A stretch of 64,000 bases of DNA from Bin87 sp963666415 (GTDB lineage: Bacteria; Chloroflexota; Dehalococcoidia; Lucifugimonadales; UBA3495), in assembly GCA_963666415.2 (NCBI GenBank), contig CAXXPD010000003.1:1488001-1552000 (forward strand). The letters are read 5' to 3'. Below the pieces are notes generated by a model, which was given only the letters and a program-made list of their open reading frames with translations, ran no database searches and had not been told where the DNA came from. The position numbers and the translations under genes were made by a program. Positions 60,965 to 64,000 of the stretch are shown here, one piece after another. Every line of letters starts with the position of its first letter. Positions within the stretch are counted from its first letter, which is position 1.

Positions 60965-61807
60965 TCACGCCGTTTCGGCAGCGATCGTCGCTTCTATTTC
61001 GTCGGTCAACGGCAGACCCTGACGGTACGTGTACGCCAGTGGTTCTCCGTCTCCATCCAGCGCTTCCCCTGGACGCACCTGGAGCCGCCGGTCGGCCACC
61101 GCCCGCAACGTAGTTAACAGCAAATGTGGTTCGCGGCGGTAACCTTCCTCACGGATGCGGCGAAACAGGGCGTTGTCCTCGCCCTCGGCAGCTTGCAACT
61201 CCTTAATGCCGCTATCGGTCACTGCTTCCCAGTCGGCGTCGAATTCGCGCCCGATGATCGGCAACGAGCAATGGGACAACACCGGCCCCCGGTCGACCTG
61301 TTCGGTGGCCAGGTGGATCATCGCTCCGGTCCGTGTGGCCCCGGATTCAATCAACTGCCAGATTACCGATTGCCAGGTTCCGGTGGGACCGTCGGGCAAT
61401 GCACCATGCAAATTGAGCAACGGATAGCGCTGGCACATCTCGGCGCCAAATATCAACATATACCCGGCAAGGACGCACACGTCTGGTTGATAAGGCTCCA
61501 ACAACCGCATCGCCTTTCGGTCGAATCCGGCGCGATGCCGATTCATCCCGCCACCGCCATGCTCCCGGCGATACCTGGTGGAAGATAGCGTAACCAGCGG
61601 AATCCTGTATTGCTGAACCAGCCGGAAAAACTCATCCGACCCTTCAGCTTCGCCGGGCTCCCGGTTGCTGAACACGAAGTCGATGGTTGCATTCAGCCTG
61701 CGGTTAGCGATGGCCTGGCACACGAAATTGAGCAACCCGCGCGAGCCTTCGCCCCGCCCGGTGGAAAACCAGCCTACGCGCAGCACGTGGTTGTCACGAC
61801 TCGCCAC
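60965..61807 (-). CDS. Formyltransferase family protein (PurN/Fmt-like)
   Basis: A 280-residue protein with the formyltransferase fold. RVGWFSTGRGEGSRGLLNFV near residue 10 is PurN-like, VLAGYMLIFGAEMCQRYPLLNLHGALPDGPTGTWQS contains the Asn-His pair and the Gly-rich loop of the catalytic region in two blocks near residue 115, and GAMIHLATEQVDRGPVLSH near 160 holds the expected Asp. It differs from standard GAR formyltransferase in the loop after the His, so the acceptor could be something else. GTG start, 6 bp after xseB. About 80 residues longer than a typical PurN. Confidence 0.78.
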   Translation of the reverse strand: MASRDNHVLRVGWFSTGRGEGSRGLLNFVCQAIANRRLNATIDFVFSNREPGEAEGSDEFFRLVQQYRIPLVTLSSTRYRREHGGGGMNRHRAGFDRKAMRLLEPYQPDVCVLAGYMLIFGAEMCQRYPLLNLHGALPDGPTGTWQSVIWQLIESGATRTGAMIHLATEQVDRGPVLSHCSLPIIGREFDADWEAVTDSGIKELQAAEGEDNALFRRIREEGYRREPHLLLTTLRAVADRRLQVRPGEALDGDGEPLAYTYRQGLPLTDEIEATIAAETA

Positions 61808-61813
61808 TGAACT

Positions 61814-62155
61814 TCAGAATGGGAGGTCGTCGTCATCTTCAAATAGCGACGGGTCATCCGGTTCCGGAGCCGGAGGAATCGACCAGTCGTCGCTAGCGCT
61901 GCTGGCGGGGGCGCTAGCGGTCGAACGGCCGTCATCAGGTTCGCCAACCTGGGTAATCCGCAATTCTGTCTCTGTGAGCAGTTGCTGACATCTGTGCGCC
62001 AGCTCCATGCCTTGCACATACAGACGTTCCGAATCGGTAAGCGACAGTTCGCCCTGCTCCAGCTGAGACACGGTTTCTTCCAGGCGGCGGTACACCTCTT
62101 CAAAGGGCTGCGCCGCCAATTCAGCATGCCATGCGTCGGTAATCGGTTCCGTCAT
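61814..62155 (-). CDS. xseB: Exodeoxyribonuclease VII small subunit
   Basis: A 113-residue XseB. The conserved helical core is FEEVYRRLEETVSQLEQGEL near residue 18, LSLTDSERLYVQGMELAHRCQQLL follows in two blocks, and the C-terminal half is a low-complexity Ser/Ala/Pro and acidic tail ending in DDDDLPF. XseB normally has about 70-80 residues, so the tail is extra. The ATG at 62155 or 62164 may be the start. It lies 26 bp or less downstream of xseA and 6 bp upstream of the formyltransferase. Confidence 0.88.
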   Translation of the reverse strand: MTEPITDAWHAELAAQPFEEVYRRLEETVSQLEQGELSLTDSERLYVQGMELAHRCQQLLTETELRITQVGEPDDGRSTASAPASSASDDWSIPPAPEPDDPSLFEDDDDLPF

Positions 62156-62181
62156 TGAATGCATCGACTCAGCGGCACGGG

Positions 62182-63561
62182 TCAGAGCAGCTGCCGCATG
62201 GCTGGAGGAGGCGCCGGCGCAGCCTTGCGGCCCCGACGAGCTTGACGTCGGGGAGCGACGGGGCCGGGTTCTGGCAACAGTGCATCGTCGTCGGCATGTA
62301 CATCCGGTAGGTTCGGTTCGATGTGGCTCACCGCCGGCACTGGTTCCTGGCGACTTTGAGCAATGTGGTCGGCCTGACTCCCGGCAGTCGCTGCCAAGAC
62401 CCCGCCAGCGACAGTAATGTCGAGCGGGTCGCCGTCTGCTACCAGCTGAGGGTGGGTGATTATGGTGCCGTCTGCCGACCGGTTGACCACTGCATAACCG
62501 CGACGCAATGTTGCAGCAGGCTCCAACGCGGTGAGTCGGGCGTGCAGCATCGAAACGTCGCGTTTGAGATAGTCGTTGCGCAGCAATACTCGGGTTGCTG
62601 CCCTGGTTTGCAAATCGTCGACCTGTCGTTTCATGAGTCCGACATCCGGGGCGCGCCGCGTGAGACGTTGCCACAACCGTTCCACGCCGTTACGGTGCTT
62701 GGTCACTACTGAGTTCATGGCGTAGGCAGCCTGCTGTCGTCCGGAGTGAACGTTGGCCATCAATTGCCTGGAGTCGGGCGTAACCAATTCGGCCGCGGCC
62801 GATGGAGTGGGCGCTCGTTGGTCTGCCACGTCGTCAGCGATGGTGTAATCCGTTTCGTGGCCAACGCCGGAGACTACCGGAACTTTGCTCGCAAATATGG
62901 CGCGGGCTACCTCCTCGGAGTTGAAACACCACAGGTCTTCCAGCGACCCGCCGCCACGGGCAACGATAATCACGTCAACCATCGACTCAGTGTTGAGTCT
63001 GGTGATGGCGGAGGCAATTTGGCCGGCGGCTGCCTCGCCTTGTACAGCGGATGGACACAGTCGCAATCGGGTCAACGGGTAGCGGCGGCGGACCACGTTT
63101 TGTATGTCTTGCCATACGGCTCCGCTTGGAGAAGTTACTACGCCCACCATCCGGGGGAATAGCGGTAGCGGACGTTTTCGAGACGGGTCAAACAACCCTT
63201 CCGATTGCAGCGCCTGGCGCAGACGGGCCAACTCCAGAGCCAGGGCTCCTTCCCCGACTGGCAAGGCCGCGACGACCTGCAGGTTGGCCTCCCCTGACGG
63301 CGGATAGAAAGTGAACGTCCCGCCGGCCAATATTTCTTGACCCTCGTCCAGGTATTCCTGACCGGAACGGCCCCTGAACATCACACAGCGGATGCTGCTG
63401 CCATCGCCGCGCAAGGTGAAATACGAGTGCCCCGACGCTACCGTCCGCAGATTGGCCACCTCGCCCTGCACAGTCAAACTGGACAGCAGTGAATCCGACT
63501 CAAGTTTTTCCTTGAGATACACACCCACCTGGGCGACGGAGTAAACGGTCGGCGAGAGCAT
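62182..63561 (-). CDS. xseA: Exodeoxyribonuclease VII large subunit
   Basis: A 459-residue XseA, which with XseB degrades single-stranded DNA. The OB-fold opening is YSVAQVGVYLKEKLESD, then VQGEVANLR and HSYFTLRGDGSSIRCVMF. The catalytic domain has GVVTSPSGAVWQDI near residue 140, IIVARGGGSLEDLWCFNSE near 200 and GVGHETDYTIADDVADQRAPTPSAAAELV in two blocks near 235. A Pro/Arg/Ala-rich tail follows. It begins 38 bp downstream of efp. Confidence 0.93.
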   Translation of the reverse strand: MLSPTVYSVAQVGVYLKEKLESDSLLSSLTVQGEVANLRTVASGHSYFTLRGDGSSIRCVMFRGRSGQEYLDEGQEILAGGTFTFYPPSGEANLQVVAALPVGEGALALELARLRQALQSEGLFDPSRKRPLPLFPRMVGVVTSPSGAVWQDIQNVVRRRYPLTRLRLCPSAVQGEAAAGQIASAITRLNTESMVDVIIVARGGGSLEDLWCFNSEEVARAIFASKVPVVSGVGHETDYTIADDVADQRAPTPSAAAELVTPDSRQLMANVHSGRQQAAYAMNSVVTKHRNGVERLWQRLTRRAPDVGLMKRQVDDLQTRAATRVLLRNDYLKRDVSMLHARLTALEPAATLRRGYAVVNRSADGTIITHPQLVADGDPLDITVAGGVLAATAGSQADHIAQSRQEPVPAVSHIEPNLPDVHADDDALLPEPGPVAPRRQARRGRKAAPAPPPAMRQLL

Positions 63562-63599
63562 CAGCGCCGCAATGTGTGGCAGATCACCGAATCTCTGGT

Positions 63600-64000
63600 C
63601 TATGACACGCGTTCGGAATATGAACCGTTACGAGTGTCGACTCGAACCACTGTTCCCGGCGTTATGAACAGGGGCACGGTAATGCGCAAGCCGGTTTCCA
63701 GCGTGGCGGGTTTGTTGCCGCCTTGGGCTGTATCACCCCGAAACGCCGGTGGCGTATCAACAACTTCCAGATCCACGTGGATGGGGAGGTTTACGTTTAT
63801 GGCTGAGCCCTTGTAGAACACCACCTCAACCATCATGCTCTCTTTGAGATAACCCAAAGAACTACCCAATTGTGCCTCGGTCAATTCGTGTTGATCGAAG
63901 GTTTCCTGATCCATAAAGAAATAGTGCGAACCGTCGGTATACAGGTATTGCGTGTCCCGAGCATCGATTTCGGCCAGGCTGAATGCGGTATCATAGCGCT
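63600..64000 (-). CDS. efp: Elongation factor P, N-terminus outside the window
   Basis: The C-terminal part of EF-P, the factor that relieves ribosome stalling at proline stretches. From the right edge the frame reads YDTAFSLAEIDARDTQYLYTDG, then FMDQETFDQHEL, VEVVFYKGSAINVNLPIHVDLEVV and the end TPGTVVRVDTRNGSYSERV. These match the second and third OB domains of EF-P. The first domain, with the loop modified in EF-P, lies to the right of 64000. It heads efp-xseA-xseB-formyltransferase. Confidence 0.92.
   Translation of the reverse strand, partial: RYDTAFSLAEIDARDTQYLYTDGSHYFFMDQETFDQHELTEAQLGSSLGYLKESMMVEVVFYKGSAINVNLPIHVDLEVVDTPPAFRGDTAQGGNKPATLETGLRITVPLFITPGTVVRVDTRNGSYSERVS

Noticed and set aside
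1..64000. CRISPR array, prophage or defence island
   Set aside because: No regularly spaced repeats, no phage structural or integrase genes, and no known defence gene set were found. The only mobile element is the single IS.

Overview
The window reads as a chromosomal segment of a Chloroflexota bacterium, probably Dehalococcoidia or an SAR202-like relative. The lineage call is inference from gene content: a nearly complete coenzyme F420 pathway beside F420/FMN-type luciferase-like oxidoreductases, a B12-dependent ribonucleotide reductase, an archaeal-type class V fructose-1,6-bisphosphatase, two tandem clpP genes, and ftsZ-ftsA-rsmH without any mur genes. Most of the DNA is dense housekeeping sequence, moderately GC-rich, with short intergenic gaps.

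Layout. 0-5 kb: DUF177 protein, B12-binding protein, tRNA-Arg, an LLM-class oxidoreductase, a NIPSNAP protein, a lipoprotein HtrA protease, then tRNA-Arg and tRNA-His. 5-9.6 kb: a gene-poor 670 bp stretch with short repeats, then a peptide-type ABC importer (binding protein and two permeases, no ATPase). 9.8-14.7 kb: a DUF255 thioredoxin-fold protein, aspS and a PLP aminotransferase; the last two appear to start at CTG and ATA. 14.8-17.3 kb: class V FBPase and an ISAs1-type insertion sequence with a 10 bp target duplication and a frameshifted transposase. 17.5-24.4 kb: a zinc-ribbon/TPR membrane protein and a minus-strand operon cofG-cofH-cofD-cofC-LLM oxidoreductase-fabI with a good sigma-70-type promoter. 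24.5-31.2 kb: ruvB, a MITE-like palindromic repeat, fakA-degV and recG. 31.2-34.9 kb: an orphan response regulator, two adjacent genes matching the two halves of animal D-glutamate cyclase, and a decayed gene. 34.9-39 kb: uvrB, ruvA, ruvC and yebC. 39-47.7 kb: a MATE transporter, two VOC proteins and a partner gene, a beta-propeller protein, a pepA pseudogene, a P-loop kinase, yggT, proC and pdxA. 47.8-56.2 kb: an odd class II tRNA-like gene, nrdJ, two unknown genes, nrdR with two operator-like palindromes, ftsZ, ftsA and rsmH. 56.6-64 kb: tig-clpP-clpP-clpX on the plus strand; efp (cut by the window edge), xseA, xseB and a formyltransferase on the minus strand.

How the parts fit. Recombination and repair genes are numerous (ruvA, ruvB, ruvC, recG, uvrB, xseA, xseB). 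The F420 operon supplies a cofactor probably used by the oxidoreductase encoded in the same transcript. The nrdJ-nrdR-ftsZ-ftsA run puts dNTP supply and its repressor next to cell division. Tig, ClpP and ClpX form a protein folding and turnover unit. The most interesting leads are the two non-standard start codons in adjacent genes, a class II tRNA with serine-like features and an AAG anticodon, the two unknown genes between nrdJ and nrdR, and the split D-glutamate cyclase pair. I saw no clear undescribed defence or mobile system.
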